The notes under the pieces were generated by a model. It had not been told where the DNA came from and ran no database searches. It saw nothing but the letters and a program-made list of their open reading frames with translations. A program made the position numbers and the translations under genes. This document shows positions 46,224-55,967 of a stretch of DNA of 64,000 nucleotides, piece after piece (the stretch's first letter is position 1; every line of letters starts with the position of its first letter). Source of the DNA: an unicellular cyanobacterium SU3. GTDB lineage: Bacteria; Cyanobacteriota; Cyanobacteriia; Cyanobacteriales; Microcystaceae. The DNA is taken from the NCBI GenBank assembly GCA_002172675.1, contig NETF01000182.1, positions 62,001 to 126,000 on the forward strand. The letters run 5' to 3'.

Positions 46224-47660
46224 TTAGTCTAACGCAAGGTTCTCAAAAAAATCAAGGGTGTGACGAAAAAATGTTTCAGCTATTTGAGGACACCCCCCAA
46301 AATGCAGATGGAGATAGGAAGCGTGAAGGTTATAACAGTGCCATCCTTCCTCATAACTAGGGCTATTTTCGAGCCAACTCGATAGGTTAAACATGGGTTG
46401 AGGGGGAACATCGGTTAACTCAGAGCGATGAAACTCATGACCCCAAATAGTGTCCCCTTCATTCAACAGAAGACTAGAACGAGAGGCGATCGCTTTTTTA
46501 TAGCCTAGTATTAATTTCTGCCCCATTTTAGCGTTTGTGGGTAAAATACCAACCATTGGCCAGGATTTACCATTAAAATCAACAATTTCTTGACACAGAT
46601 ACATTAATCCCCCACATTCAGCATAGGTAGGCATCCCGTTGATAATCGCCTGTTTAACCGCATTTAAAGCTTTTTTATTACTTGATAACGTTTCGGCAAA
46701 CATTTCGGGAAAACCACCCCCAAAATATAGCCCTGCAGTACCTTCGGGTAAGGTTTCATCTTCTAAAGGACTCCAGTAACACAATTCAGTCCCTAACTGT
46801 TCTAAAATGTCTAAATTATCAGGGTAATAAAAGTTAAACGCTTTATCTTTGGCGATCGCTATTTTTGGTGATGGAGTAACTAGGTGATTAGGTGATGAAA
46901 TAACGGGATTACAAGACGATGGAGTAAGGTAAGGAAAAAGTTGCTCCCAATTAAAACAAGTTTGAGCTAAATGGGCTAATCTCTCAAAAAATTGATTAAG
47001 TTTTGGCAGTTCATCAGTGGGAACTAACCCTAAATGGCGATCTTTAATGGTTAAATCTATTTGACGATAAATAACTCCTAAAATTGGTATATTCAGAGGA
47101 TTTAAAGCAGTTTTGAGTAAGGTCAAATGGCGATCGCTTGCCACTCGATTTAAAATCACGCCTACAATGTCAAGATTAGGATCAAGGGAACGATATCCAT
47201 GAGCGATCGCAGCCACCGATCCCGATAATCGACTACAATCAATGACTAATACCGCAGGAATATTTAAAATTCGAGCAATATGCGCCGTACTACCATAATC
47301 CTGACAAAAACTTTCTATTTCCTCCCCTACTCCCTGCTCCCTGCTCCCTGCTCCCTGCTCCCTCTGCTTCCCGAAAGGAACCCCATCAAATAACCCCATA
47401 ACCCCTTCAACCACAGCATAATCAACCCCGTGACAGTGTTGCTCAAAACAGGATTTAACATAACTCACAGAGGTCAAAATCGGGTCTAAATTACGACAAG
47501 GCCGACCTGTGATATAACTGTGAAACATGGGATCGATATAATCGGGACCGACTTTAAAGGATTGAACCGTTGCCGATCTTTTCCTCAAAAATGCCAGTAA
47601 AGCTAAGGTTATGGTTGTTTTGCCTGTTCCACTGCGATCGCCAGCAATAATTAATGTCAC
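46224..47660 (-). CDS. cbiA: Cobyrinate a,c-diamide synthase
   Basis: Amidates cobyrinic acid at side chains a and c with glutamine and ATP, in the cobalamin pathway. The N-terminal ATPase domain has GDRSGTGKT (7-15), VGPDYIDPMFH and EGVMGLFDG. The C-terminal class I glutamine amidotransferase has the nucleophile in YAECGGLMYL and a His in WGHEFHRSE. Residues about 98-114 (KQREQGAGSREQGVGEE) are encoded by tandem GAGCAGG heptamers and look like an in-frame repeat insertion in a surface loop. Length 478 is normal. No other cobalamin gene is nearby. Confidence 0.94.
   Translation of the reverse strand: MTLIIAGDRSGTGKTTITLALLAFLRKRSATVQSFKVGPDYIDPMFHSYITGRPCRNLDPILTSVSYVKSCFEQHCHGVDYAVVEGVMGLFDGVPFGKQREQGAGSREQGVGEEIESFCQDYGSTAHIARILNIPAVLVIDCSRLSGSVAAIAHGYRSLDPNLDIVGVILNRVASDRHLTLLKTALNPLNIPILGVIYRQIDLTIKDRHLGLVPTDELPKLNQFFERLAHLAQTCFNWEQLFPYLTPSSCNPVISSPNHLVTPSPKIAIAKDKAFNFYYPDNLDILEQLGTELCYWSPLEDETLPEGTAGLYFGGGFPEMFAETLSSNKKALNAVKQAIINGMPTYAECGGLMYLCQEIVDFNGKSWPMVGILPTNAKMGQKLILGYKKAIASRSSLLLNEGDTIWGHEFHRSELTDVPPQPMFNLSSWLENSPSYEEGWHCYNLHASYLHLHFGGCPQIAETFFRHTLDFFENLALD
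47330..47357. repeat. CTCCCTG heptamer repeat inside cbiA (4 perfect units)
   Basis: Four perfect CTCCCTG units lie within the coding sequence and are followed by a CTCCCTC variant. The net effect keeps the reading frame. Confidence 0.92.
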
Positions 47661-47892
47661 GATTTTTTAAACAGATAATTGGGTAAATGTTCACTAATTT
47701 TCTAGAATTAAGTGATAATAGGCAGAAATTACCGTAAATTTTCTCCCTTACTAATCTCAATGTAAATGTTACCCTAGATAACAGACACTATCACAAAATT
47801 GTCATCATTAGAGTTCTTGTCAGTAAAACAAGCTATAATAGACAAATACTTTTGTACTAAAATTGTTGTGTAAGAATTAGATAGAGGCATTA

Positions 47893-48939
47893 ATGGCTGC
47901 GATTACAAACAATCCTGATAAAGAAAAGGCATTAGGCTTAGTTCTCAACCAAATTGAGCGAAATTTCGGTAAAGGCTCCATTATGCGTCTAGGAGACGCA
48001 GCCAGAATGAAGGTGGAAACCATCTCAACCGGGGCTTTAACCTTAGATTTAGCCTTGGGAGGTGGACTCCCTATGGGAAGAGTGGTTGAGATTTACGGGC
48101 CAGAAAGTTCTGGGAAAACAACCCTCGCCCTTCATGCGATCGCAGAGGTGCAAAAGGCTGGTGGTGTGGCGGCTTTTGTGGATGCAGAACACGCCTTAGA
48201 TCCCACTTATTCGGCTGCTTTGGGAGTCGATATTAATAACTTATTAGTGGCTCAACCGGACACGGGAGAATCTGCCTTAGAAATTGTTGATCAATTAGTG
48301 CGATCAGCTGCTGTAGATGTGGTGGTGATCGACTCGGTTGCGGCTTTAGTTCCCCGTGCAGAAATTGAAGGGGAAATGGGGGATACTCAAGTGGGTTTGC
48401 AAGCCCGTTTAATGAGTAAAGCCTTACGAAAAATTGCCGGAAACATCGGTAAATCGGGCTGCGTGGTCATTTTCCTTAACCAGTTACGGCAAAAAATTGG
48501 GATTACTTATGGGAGTCCCGAAGTTACCACCGGAGGAACCGCACTGAAGTTTTACTCATCGGTGCGTTTAGATATTCGTCGCATTCAAACCCTGAAAAAA
48601 GGCACTGGAGGAGAGTATGGAATTCGAGCTAAAGTGAAAGTAGCTAAGAATAAAGTTGCTCCTCCTTTTCGTATTGCTGAATTTGACATCATTTTTGGTC
48701 AGGGTATTTCTCAGATGGGCTGTATGTTAGATTTAGCTGAACAGAGTGACGTGGTTCTTCGTAAAGGGGCTTGGTATAGTTACAACGGGGATAATATTTC
48801 TCAAGGAAGAGATAACGCCGTCAAATATTTAGAAGAGAATCCCAAGATTGCTGAAACCATTGAACAACAGGTACGTGAAAAGTTAGAACTGGGATCTTTG
48901 AGCTTTGCCATTTCTCAAGGAGATGGAGAAGAAGAATAA
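47893..48939 (+). CDS. recA: Recombinase RecA
   Basis: Forms ATP-dependent filaments on single-stranded DNA for homologous recombination and repair. It has Walker A GPESSGKT, the MAW segment [33 protein letters not shown], and the L2 loop region [20 protein letters not shown]. At 348 residues it is normal and ends in the usual acidic tail (DGEEE). GAGG lies just before the ATG. The 232-base upstream region shows no clear cyanobacterial LexA box. Confidence 0.98.
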   Translation: MAAITNNPDKEKALGLVLNQIERNFGKGSIMRLGDAARMKVETISTGALTLDLALGGGLPMGRVVEIYGPESSGKTTLALHAIAEVQKAGGVAAFVDAEHALDPTYSAALGVDINNLLVAQPDTGESALEIVDQLVRSAAVDVVVIDSVAALVPRAEIEGEMGDTQVGLQARLMSKALRKIAGNIGKSGCVVIFLNQLRQKIGITYGSPEVTTGGTALKFYSSVRLDIRRIQTLKKGTGGEYGIRAKVKVAKNKVAPPFRIAEFDIIFGQGISQMGCMLDLAEQSDVVLRKGAWYSYNGDNISQGRDNAVKYLEENPKIAETIEQQVREKLELGSLSFAISQGDGEEE

Positions 48940-48977
48940 GAAGAAAAGTAGTAAAATTCTTTTCTTATATGATGTTA

Positions 48978-49004
48978 ATGGATCGGTTGGCGATCCATTT
49001 TTTT
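48978..49004 (+). terminator. Rho-independent terminator of recA
   Basis: ATGGATCG and CGATCCAT form a perfect 8-base stem around GTTGG, followed by seven T. It begins 39 bases after the recA stop. Confidence 0.93.
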
Positions 49005-49119
49005 ATGGAGAATTTTTATAGAGTCGTTTCAAATAAGTTTGAGACAGACCGAATGTGAGCATTCTGCTCACTATACTAACAATACAGTCTAGGTTTTGTC
49101 TCCTTTCTATTTGAATTAA

Positions 49120-49398
49120 CTACAATTCATTAGGATCAAGTCCCAAACTTCTAAGTCTTTCTTCTAGTCTTTTTGCTTTTTCTTGTGCTTTTTTAGCTTC
49201 TTCTTGAGGGGTTAAATAGCGTTTACCTTGTTGATCATACCAGTATAACCATTCTCTTTCTACTCCTTGATAAACACTGATTTCTCTTCCTATTCCTAAA
49301 TTAATTTCTGCTAACCAAATGGGTTCCCCTGATAATAATTCATACTGTCCATTGCTTAATTGATACACTTCTAAACGGGGATTATAGTTTAATAACAT
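49120..49398 (-). pseudogene. C-terminal fragment of a Uma2-family endonuclease-like protein
   Basis: The 92 residues match the C-terminal part of cyanobacterial Uma2 (DUF820) proteins: LEVYQLSNGQYELLSGEPIW, a REWLYWYDQQGKRYLTPQEE segment, and a coiled KKAQEKAKRLEERLRSLGLD end. The catalytic PD-(D/E)XK-like part that should precede it is absent; the DNA upstream (after 49398 on +) shows no continuation. I call it a truncated remnant, though it starts with ATG and might still be translated. Confidence 0.65.
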
Positions 49399-49546
49399 TG
49401 TTAAAAATTGAATTCCCTTAGTACAGCTTTTATAATTATATCATTATCGTTATCTCTTCTTAAATAAGTGTAATTAAATATAAAATAGAAAAGTTTGTAC
49501 TTAAAGCTTTAAGTATCATAATATCTAGAAATAACTAGGGAAGCGA

Positions 49547-49573
49547 TAAAAAAAGCCCACTAAAAGTAGGCTT
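49547..49573 (-). terminator. Rho-independent terminator of ndhD1
   Basis: On the minus strand AAGCCTAC and GTGGGCTT pair (one G-U) around a short loop and are followed by seven T. It lies about 27 bases after the ndhD1 stop codon. Confidence 0.9.
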
Positions 49574-49599
49574 CTTAATTATTAAAATAGGCTTAATTC

Positions 49600-51186
49600 C
49601 TATTTAATCATCGGGGCTTTCACTGCCATATCATAGCGAGAAGCCACTTCTACCTCTTCGACTAAACTAGGGACAGATTGACGCAATATACTGGTTAATT
49701 GTGTGGTGGTTGAATCGTAAATCTGAGTAACGATTTTTGGATACAAACCAATGCCAATAATAGGAATTAATAAACACCCAATAATAAACACTTCCCTCGG
49801 TTCTGCGTCAATTAGTTTGGTATGAGAAACTAACTCTTTATTTTCTGGTCCATATAACATTTCCCGTAACATGGACAGTAAATAAATGGGGGTTAAAATG
49901 ACACCGACGGCAGCTAAAAAGACGATGATAACTTTGAAAGTCGAATTATAAGCGTCGCTGGTTGCAAAGCCCACAAATACCATTAATTCTGCTACAAACC
50001 CACTCATTCCAGGTAATGCTAAAGAAGCCATTGAACAAGTGGTCCACATCGCAAACACTTTCTTCATTTTCTTCCCAACACCGCCCATTTCATCTAACAT
50101 TAGGGTATGGGTACGGTCATAGGTTGCCCCTACCATAAAGAACAGACTCGCCCCAATTAAACCGTGGGAAATCATCTGTAACATGGCCCCACTCAAACCA
50201 ATATCGGTAAACGAAGCGATACCTATCAAGACAAACCCCATGTGAGAGATAGAGGAATAGGCGATTTTTCGTTTTAGGTTTCGTTGGGCAAAGGAGGTTA
50301 AGGCAGCATAGATAATATTAACCACCCCTAAAATGACTAACACCGGAGCAAAATAGGCGTGAGCATCCGGTAACATTCCGGCATTCATCCGTAGCAGAGC
50401 ATAACCTCCCATTTTTAAGAGAATACCAGCCAGTAACATATGTGCCGGGGCTGTCGCTTCTCCGTGGGCATCCGGTAGCCAAGTATGCAGGGGAAAGATG
50501 GGTAATTTTACTCCGTAGGCGATGAGGAAACCAGCATACAAGAACAATTGTAGATTGAGGGGAATATCTTTGGCGGCAATGGCACTCATATCAAAGGTGA
50601 CGGTATCCCCAAAAAAGGCCATGGTTAATGCACCCACCAGGATAAACAAAGAACCGCCGGCAGTATAGAGGATAAACTTAGTAGCTGCGTATAATCTCCG
50701 TTTTCCGCCCCATATTGACAAAATTAGATAAACTGGAACTAATTCTAATTCCCAAACCAAGAAGAAAAGTAGCATATCCTGCACAGCAAAGACGGCTATT
50801 TGTCCACCGTACATAGCTAACATGAGGAAATAAAAGAGTTTGGGTTTAAAAGTAACCGGCCAAGCGGCCATGGTTGCCAACGTGGTGATAAAGCCAGTTA
50901 ATAAAATAAGAGGCATGGCTAACCCATCGGCCCCGACAGACCATTTTAGATCAAGTTCCGGAACCCACGCATAGCTTTCGACTAGCTGTAGGTTGGGGTT
51001 GCTGAGGTCATACCCTGTATAAAAAGCGTATACAATAATAGCAAAATCGATCAAACCCACTGTTAAAGCGTACCAGCGCACGGTTTTACCATCTTTATCG
51101 GGAATGATGGGTATTAACAACGCTGCCACAATGGGAAAGAGAATAATGGTAGTTAACCAAGGAAAATTAGCAAGGTTCATTGACAT
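49600..51186 (-). CDS. ndhD1: NAD(P)H-quinone oxidoreductase chain 4 (NdhD1)
   Basis: An antiporter-like proton-pumping membrane subunit of the photosynthetic NDH-1 complex. It is 528 residues with about 14 helices. The conserved [18 protein letters not shown] segment contains the essential Glu, followed by [20 protein letters not shown] and [20 protein letters not shown]. The sequence fits the D1 type of the respiratory and cyclic-electron-flow complex rather than the CO2-uptake NdhD3/D4 types (by recall). It is alone on the minus strand, as is usual for ndhD1. Confidence 0.95.
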   Translation of the reverse strand: MSMNLANFPWLTTIILFPIVAALLIPIIPDKDGKTVRWYALTVGLIDFAIIVYAFYTGYDLSNPNLQLVESYAWVPELDLKWSVGADGLAMPLILLTGFITTLATMAAWPVTFKPKLFYFLMLAMYGGQIAVFAVQDMLLFFLVWELELVPVYLILSIWGGKRRLYAATKFILYTAGGSLFILVGALTMAFFGDTVTFDMSAIAAKDIPLNLQLFLYAGFLIAYGVKLPIFPLHTWLPDAHGEATAPAHMLLAGILLKMGGYALLRMNAGMLPDAHAYFAPVLVILGVVNIIYAALTSFAQRNLKRKIAYSSISHMGFVLIGIASFTDIGLSGAMLQMISHGLIGASLFFMVGATYDRTHTLMLDEMGGVGKKMKKVFAMWTTCSMASLALPGMSGFVAELMVFVGFATSDAYNSTFKVIIVFLAAVGVILTPIYLLSMLREMLYGPENKELVSHTKLIDAEPREVFIIGCLLIPIIGIGLYPKIVTQIYDSTTTQLTSILRQSVPSLVEEVEVASRYDMAVKAPMIK

Positions 51187-51492
51187 TTTCTAAGCATTCA
51201 TCAATATTTCGGGTATTGGTCAGGAGGCTTGATAGTGAATAGTTAAGAAAATGAGTATTCTCTATTACTTTTTCTCTTTTGCCTGACACCAGACCCGTTA
51301 AGATATGATCGGAGTGAACCGTTAAACTGTGAAGACAGACAAACAATCCAAACGATCATCATTCACTCCTAAATCTAACAAGATTTTTCTGGAGATACTA
51401 TTGTAAAAACCTTAAATTTTTTGAAAATTATTATAATTTGCTTTATCTGTGACTAATTGATAATTCTACATTCTAAATTCTACATTCTATCT
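51187..51492. other. Intergenic region with ATTCTAM heptamers before the DUF512 gene
   Basis: A 306-base spacer between divergent genes. Four heptamers (ATTCTAC, ATTCTAA, ATTCTAC, ATTCTAT) occupy 51463-51490, directly against the start codon at 51493. No other structure is evident. Confidence 0.75.
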
Positions 51493-52821
51493 ATGACTTT
51501 ATCTTCTGTTCGTCCTGCTAAAATTACCAATGTTTTACCCGGTTCTATTGCCCAAGAGGTTGGCTTTGAAGTTGGGGATGCTATTGTATCTATTAATGGA
51601 ACTCAACCCCGTGATTTAATTGATTATAATTTTTTGTGTGCTGATGAATTTTTGGAGTTAGAGGTATTAGATAGTCAAGGTAAAATTCATCAAGTGGAAA
51701 TTGAAAAAGAATATGATGATAATTTAGGGCTAGAATTTGAATTTGCTTTATTTGATGGTCTAATTCAATGTAATAATCATTGTCCGTTTTGTTTTATTGA
51801 CCAACAACCCCCCGGAAAACGAGATAGTTTATATTTGAAGGATGATGATTATCGCTTAAGTTTTCTTTATGGCAGTTATTTAACTTTAACAAATTTAACC
51901 CAAAAAGAATGGCAACGTATCGAAGCTATGCGGTTATCTCCTTTATTTGTTTCGGTACACGCAACGGAACCCGATATTAGAATTAGACTATTAAAAAATG
52001 AACGAGCAGGATTAATCAAAGAACAGTTTAAATGGTTCCAAGAAAGACGATTACAACTTCATGCTCAAGTTGTGGTTTGTCCTGGGATTAATGATGGTGT
52101 TCATTTGGAAAAAACTCTTAAAGATTTAGCTGAATTTCATCTGGAAGAAATCCCCACTATTATATCGGCAGCCGTGGTTCCTGTGGGGTTAACTAAGTTT
52201 CGTCCCAGAGAAGATGAATTAATTCCTGTGAGTCAAGAAAAAGCACAAGAAGTCATCAAACAAGTGCAAAGTTTACAACAAGAATTTTATCAAAAGTTTA
52301 ACAGTCATTTTGCTTGGTTAGCTGATGAATGGTTTTTAATTGCACAAGCAGAATTACCCCCAGAATCTCATTATGAAGACTATCCCCAAATTGGTAATGG
52401 AGTGGGATCAATTCGTCAATTTATTAAAGAATTTCATGACACAGCCAAACAATTATTACCGAAAAAAATAGAGAAGAACAAAACGTTAACTTGGGTAGTG
52501 GGTAATGCTGTAGAAAAAGCCTTTCAACCTTTAGTTAAACAGTTAAATCAAGTAGAGAATTTAAATATAAAATTAGCTGCTTTAAATAGTGACTATTGGG
52601 GACAAGAAATTACAGTTACAGGATTATTAACAGGAGAAGATGTCATCTCAAAATTGAAAGATAAAAACCTAGAAGATGGTATTTTATTACCTTCTATTAT
52701 GTTAAAGCAACATGATACAGTCTTTTTAGATGATATGAGTGTCGAAAAAGTCTCTAAAACTTTAAACACGCCTATTATTATTGTTGATAGTATTTCAGAT
52801 TTAATTGAAAATTGTTATTAA
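51493..52821 (+). CDS. PDZ-radical SAM-like-DUF512 protein (TIGR03279 type)
   Basis: A 442-residue conserved cyanobacterial protein of unknown reaction. A PDZ-like domain (about 1-60, ITNVLPGSIAQEVGFEVGDA) precedes a radical SAM-like domain with the iron-sulfur motif CNNHCPFC and FIDQQPPGKRDSLYLKDDDY, then a C-terminal DUF512 domain (LLTGEDVISKLK, DDMSVEKVSK). I use ATG 51493 (MTLSSVRPAKITN); the upstream frame to 51457 is encoded by repeat DNA. The motif CxxxCxxC is intact, so SAM chemistry is plausible. Confidence 0.88.
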   Translation: MTLSSVRPAKITNVLPGSIAQEVGFEVGDAIVSINGTQPRDLIDYNFLCADEFLELEVLDSQGKIHQVEIEKEYDDNLGLEFEFALFDGLIQCNNHCPFCFIDQQPPGKRDSLYLKDDDYRLSFLYGSYLTLTNLTQKEWQRIEAMRLSPLFVSVHATEPDIRIRLLKNERAGLIKEQFKWFQERRLQLHAQVVVCPGINDGVHLEKTLKDLAEFHLEEIPTIISAAVVPVGLTKFRPREDELIPVSQEKAQEVIKQVQSLQQEFYQKFNSHFAWLADEWFLIAQAELPPESHYEDYPQIGNGVGSIRQFIKEFHDTAKQLLPKKIEKNKTLTWVVGNAVEKAFQPLVKQLNQVENLNIKLAALNSDYWGQEITVTGLLTGEDVISKLKDKNLEDGILLPSIMLKQHDTVFLDDMSVEKVSKTLNTPIIIVDSISDLIENCY

Positions 52822-53154
52822 ATTCTCTGTGATATCTCTGGAAGATTTTTAATAACTTTCTTTTATATTTTTTGTGAAACGTAGTTTCCCTGTCAGGGAA
52901 ATTACTGATTTTAAAGAATTCATATTTTAATTTTTCAGTATTTTTACCCATGAATCAGTGATAACTTGGATGCTCAAAAGGGTACTTTAGAACTGTAAAC
53001 CACATAGTTGGAATTGCCTATTGATATTATTCTGTAAAATCAACAGGTAAACAAACCTTTAAACAATAGTGTTTTGTAAACTATGAGTGTTTCTATGGTT
53101 AGGTATTTAACCCTAACCCAAATATTTTAAGATTGTTGCTAAGTATTAATAACT
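52822..53154. other. Intergenic region with hairpin
   Basis: A 333-base AT-rich spacer. GTAGTTTCCCTG and CAGGGAAATTAC (52881-52905) form a hairpin with one wobble. It has no T-run on either side, so it is not a standard terminator. Nothing else is evident. Confidence 0.6.
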
Positions 53155-54513
53155 ATGATTTTCAACTATTTAACATTATTCCGCTTCTATTTCAACTCCA
53201 AGAAACATCATAATACAGGTTTTGCACTATTTATGGTGATGGTACTGGGAACCGTTGGAACCGTTGCTACAGCAGCTTTACTTGCACGAAGCCATAATCT
53301 AAGTAATAATATCGAAACATCTATTACCATTAGTCAGCAAAATCTCAGTGTAGCTGAAACAGCAAAAGTTAATCTTCAAGCTTTATTAATTGAACATAAT
53401 GAATTACTTGAATATAATTTAGATGATTGGAAAAAATATTTAAAATCTCCTAATTTGTCTGAAACATCCCGTGAGTTTAATCATAATTTACGTTTGTGTA
53501 AAAAAGAAAAAGATTGGAAAAATACAAAACAGAAAATTTTAAACCTAGCTGAACATAATACCATTGATGCACCGATGGGAGAATTTTCTCTGCTCAATTT
53601 CCAAAAAGTTGATAGAAATAACATTTTAGCGACAATTAAAACCCAAAATACACAAGAAAATCAGGCACAGTATGAAATAAATATTAGTTTTAATGATAAT
53701 TATTTGTCAAAAGCTGTTCCTGTGTTATGGTTAACAGGAAACAAACAAAGTGGTGGAATTGGAAAGGCTAAAGTTAATGGAAATCTTTGGGCAAATGACT
53801 GTAGTTTTCCTGTTGAAAAAGCTGATTTAGTGGCAGTTGATGGAAATCAAGCAAAATATACAGGAGTAAAAATTCCTGAGTTACCTAATATAGAAGTAAT
53901 TAAAGAAAGATTACCAGAAAATCGCTATTTTCCCTCAATAGCAGAAGAACAGGAAAACCAAGAGCAAGAAAATAAAATTTCTTTAAAATTACCACGATTA
54001 GAAGATAAACCCACAAAAAAAGAAGGAGAAAAAAATATTTATGAATATTTCATTAATAAGATTGAGGAAATAGATTCATTGATTATTAACTCTGATTTTC
54101 AAGGTGAATCTATGATCATTTTATATGTTGTTGGAGATATTAATATATCTGAAATTGTCCATAAATGTGAGTCGTCTAATCCCTGTTCCCCTGAAAATTT
54201 AATGATTGTGGCTTACGAAGAAGCTAAAATGTGTTTACAATTTGAGAATTTATCCGCTTTTATCATTGCACCTGATTATGAATTAGGAATCAAAACCAAT
54301 AATCCCAATCAAGAATCTGCTAAATTTACTGGTAGTATTTGGACTAATAAATTGTTAACGACAGGAGAATGTGGAAGTGAAAAAGTGGAATTTAATGAAG
54401 CTTGGAAATGGGCTGATTTACCTAATGAATTTCAATCAATTCATCCTATTCCTAAACTCATTCAAGTCAATTTAAAAGAGTCTATTAAATCTGATATTTC
54501 AAAAGAACAGTAA
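53155..54513 (+). CDS. Pilin-like (PilX-type) membrane-anchored protein
   Basis: A 452-residue protein with a basic N-terminus, then TGFALFMVMVLGTVGTVATA as a single hydrophobic helix at about residues 21-44, and a long extracellular part. The KKHHNTG-F junction resembles a class III (type IV prepilin) signal, but the usual Glu at position +5 is Met, as in PilX-like or atypical minor pilins. The rest has paired Cys (ANDCSFPVEK, KCESSNPC, TTGECGSEK) that could form disulfides. There is an acidic, Glu/Gln-rich linker around residues 262-300. No pil genes are adjacent. Function is not established. Confidence 0.65.
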   Translation: MIFNYLTLFRFYFNSKKHHNTGFALFMVMVLGTVGTVATAALLARSHNLSNNIETSITISQQNLSVAETAKVNLQALLIEHNELLEYNLDDWKKYLKSPNLSETSREFNHNLRLCKKEKDWKNTKQKILNLAEHNTIDAPMGEFSLLNFQKVDRNNILATIKTQNTQENQAQYEINISFNDNYLSKAVPVLWLTGNKQSGGIGKAKVNGNLWANDCSFPVEKADLVAVDGNQAKYTGVKIPELPNIEVIKERLPENRYFPSIAEEQENQEQENKISLKLPRLEDKPTKKEGEKNIYEYFINKIEEIDSLIINSDFQGESMIILYVVGDINISEIVHKCESSNPCSPENLMIVAYEEAKMCLQFENLSAFIIAPDYELGIKTNNPNQESAKFTGSIWTNKLLTTGECGSEKVEFNEAWKWADLPNEFQSIHPIPKLIQVNLKESIKSDISKEQ

Positions 54514-54573
54514 GTTGTCTAGAAGATAAGTTTACATTCATCCCTATCTAAAATTTGGGTGTTTTTTGAGAAT

Positions 54574-55911
54574 TTATAGATGGGGACTTCTTTCAACATT
54601 TTTGTGAAAACGATAAGTTACCCCGGCAATGGCTGATAATAATAACCAACCAATTAAATTCACTCTCAAATCAAAAATACTCACATCTAAGAGATTAAAA
54701 ACAATGCACAAACCAAAGGAAACTAGATAAGTAAACAACAGCAAAAAATCTGCTTCATTTTCAGATAAATTGTTTATTTTTCCATTTTTTTCTAATTTCT
54801 TAAAATTCTGATGAATTCTAGTCATTAATATCATAGCTTTAGCTAAAATGATACCCACTAAGCCACTGAATAATAAAGTCCCAATGATACCAATTTCCGC
54901 CAATAACATCAAAAATAAATTATGAGGATGGCCCATCCAAACATTCATTTCTTCTTGATAAATAGGGGTAAAATTTCGTAGTCCCCACCCCCAAAAAGGA
55001 CGCTGTAACATCATCTTCCAAGCTACACCCCATTGAGTCGTTCGCAAGGCGGTAACATAACGATCATCGTACAACTCATCTGTCAATCTTGCCCAAAAAT
55101 AACTAGGAACAACTTGACGCATAAAATCTTGATAAACAGGAATCCAAGCAGCCCAAATTACCACAAAGATAACCAAGAAAACACTAATAATAATCCAATA
55201 CCAACGTAAATAAATAGAAAAAGCCATTAAACCTAAAATAGCAAGTCCCCAGGCACTCCTAGAATTAGTTACAATTAGTCCTATCCCATTGAAAAAAATA
55301 GCTACTGTTAAAACTAATAATTGCCTATTAATTCGACCATTTTTAATAATAGAATCACGACGATAATGTAAAATCCATAAACCAATGGATAAAGTAAAAG
55401 CAACCACCAAAAAAAAGGCTAACGTATTAGCATACATTAACAAAGAAGACATCCTGCCATCAGGATGACCATAAGCAATCATTTTAATGCCAATACGATG
55501 TAAAAATAACGGGGTTTCCCAACCAGCAAATAATTGCATAAACCCCAAAAAACACACAGGAATAGATGTTAAAACTAACCACCAAGCGAGTTGATATAAT
55601 CGCCTGAAGCTATTGAAAAAGAAGGGAAAAGATGCTATCATCAAAAAAGATGGTAAAAAGTTCCCTAACCCTTCCCAACTATAGCGAGAATGAACCGCTA
55701 AAAGGGAAGATAGAATTAACCAAAGAAATAGAAGTCCCCAACCCCAATTAATGGGGTTAGTAATGATTTTTTTAAATTTTTGTTGCCATAAACCTATGAG
55801 GACAAGGCCAAAGGCAGTGGCTCCAAAATCAGCCGAAAAAGGCAAAAGAAACACCCCAAACTTGAGGGTATTTCCTAACCAATGAACTTTATTTTTATTT
55901 AATTGATTCAT
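54574..55911 (-). CDS. O-antigen ligase/polymerase family membrane protein
   Basis: A 445-residue protein with about 11 hydrophobic helices. The large periplasmic loop carries QRPFWGWGLRNFTPIY and WMGHPHNLFLMLLAEIGIIG, the typical O-antigen ligase (Wzy_C) signature with the conserved HN. Such proteins join glycan units or ligate glycans at the periplasmic face. IctB-like membership is possible. No other glycan gene is near, so the substrate is open. It is convergent with the pilin-like gene. Confidence 0.83.
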   Translation of the reverse strand: MNQLNKNKVHWLGNTLKFGVFLLPFSADFGATAFGLVLIGLWQQKFKKIITNPINWGWGLLFLWLILSSLLAVHSRYSWEGLGNFLPSFLMIASFPFFFNSFRRLYQLAWWLVLTSIPVCFLGFMQLFAGWETPLFLHRIGIKMIAYGHPDGRMSSLLMYANTLAFFLVVAFTLSIGLWILHYRRDSIIKNGRINRQLLVLTVAIFFNGIGLIVTNSRSAWGLAILGLMAFSIYLRWYWIIISVFLVIFVVIWAAWIPVYQDFMRQVVPSYFWARLTDELYDDRYVTALRTTQWGVAWKMMLQRPFWGWGLRNFTPIYQEEMNVWMGHPHNLFLMLLAEIGIIGTLLFSGLVGIILAKAMILMTRIHQNFKKLEKNGKINNLSENEADFLLLFTYLVSFGLCIVFNLLDVSIFDLRVNLIGWLLLSAIAGVTYRFHKNVERSPHL

Positions 55912-55967
55912 GGGTAAAGAAACTTATCTTGATGATTAACTATTAATTATTGATTATTAGTTAGTTA

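Noticed and set aside
47661-47892. Possible LexA box upstream of recA
   Set aside because: TTGTACTAAAATTGT fits only one half of the cyanobacterial consensus.
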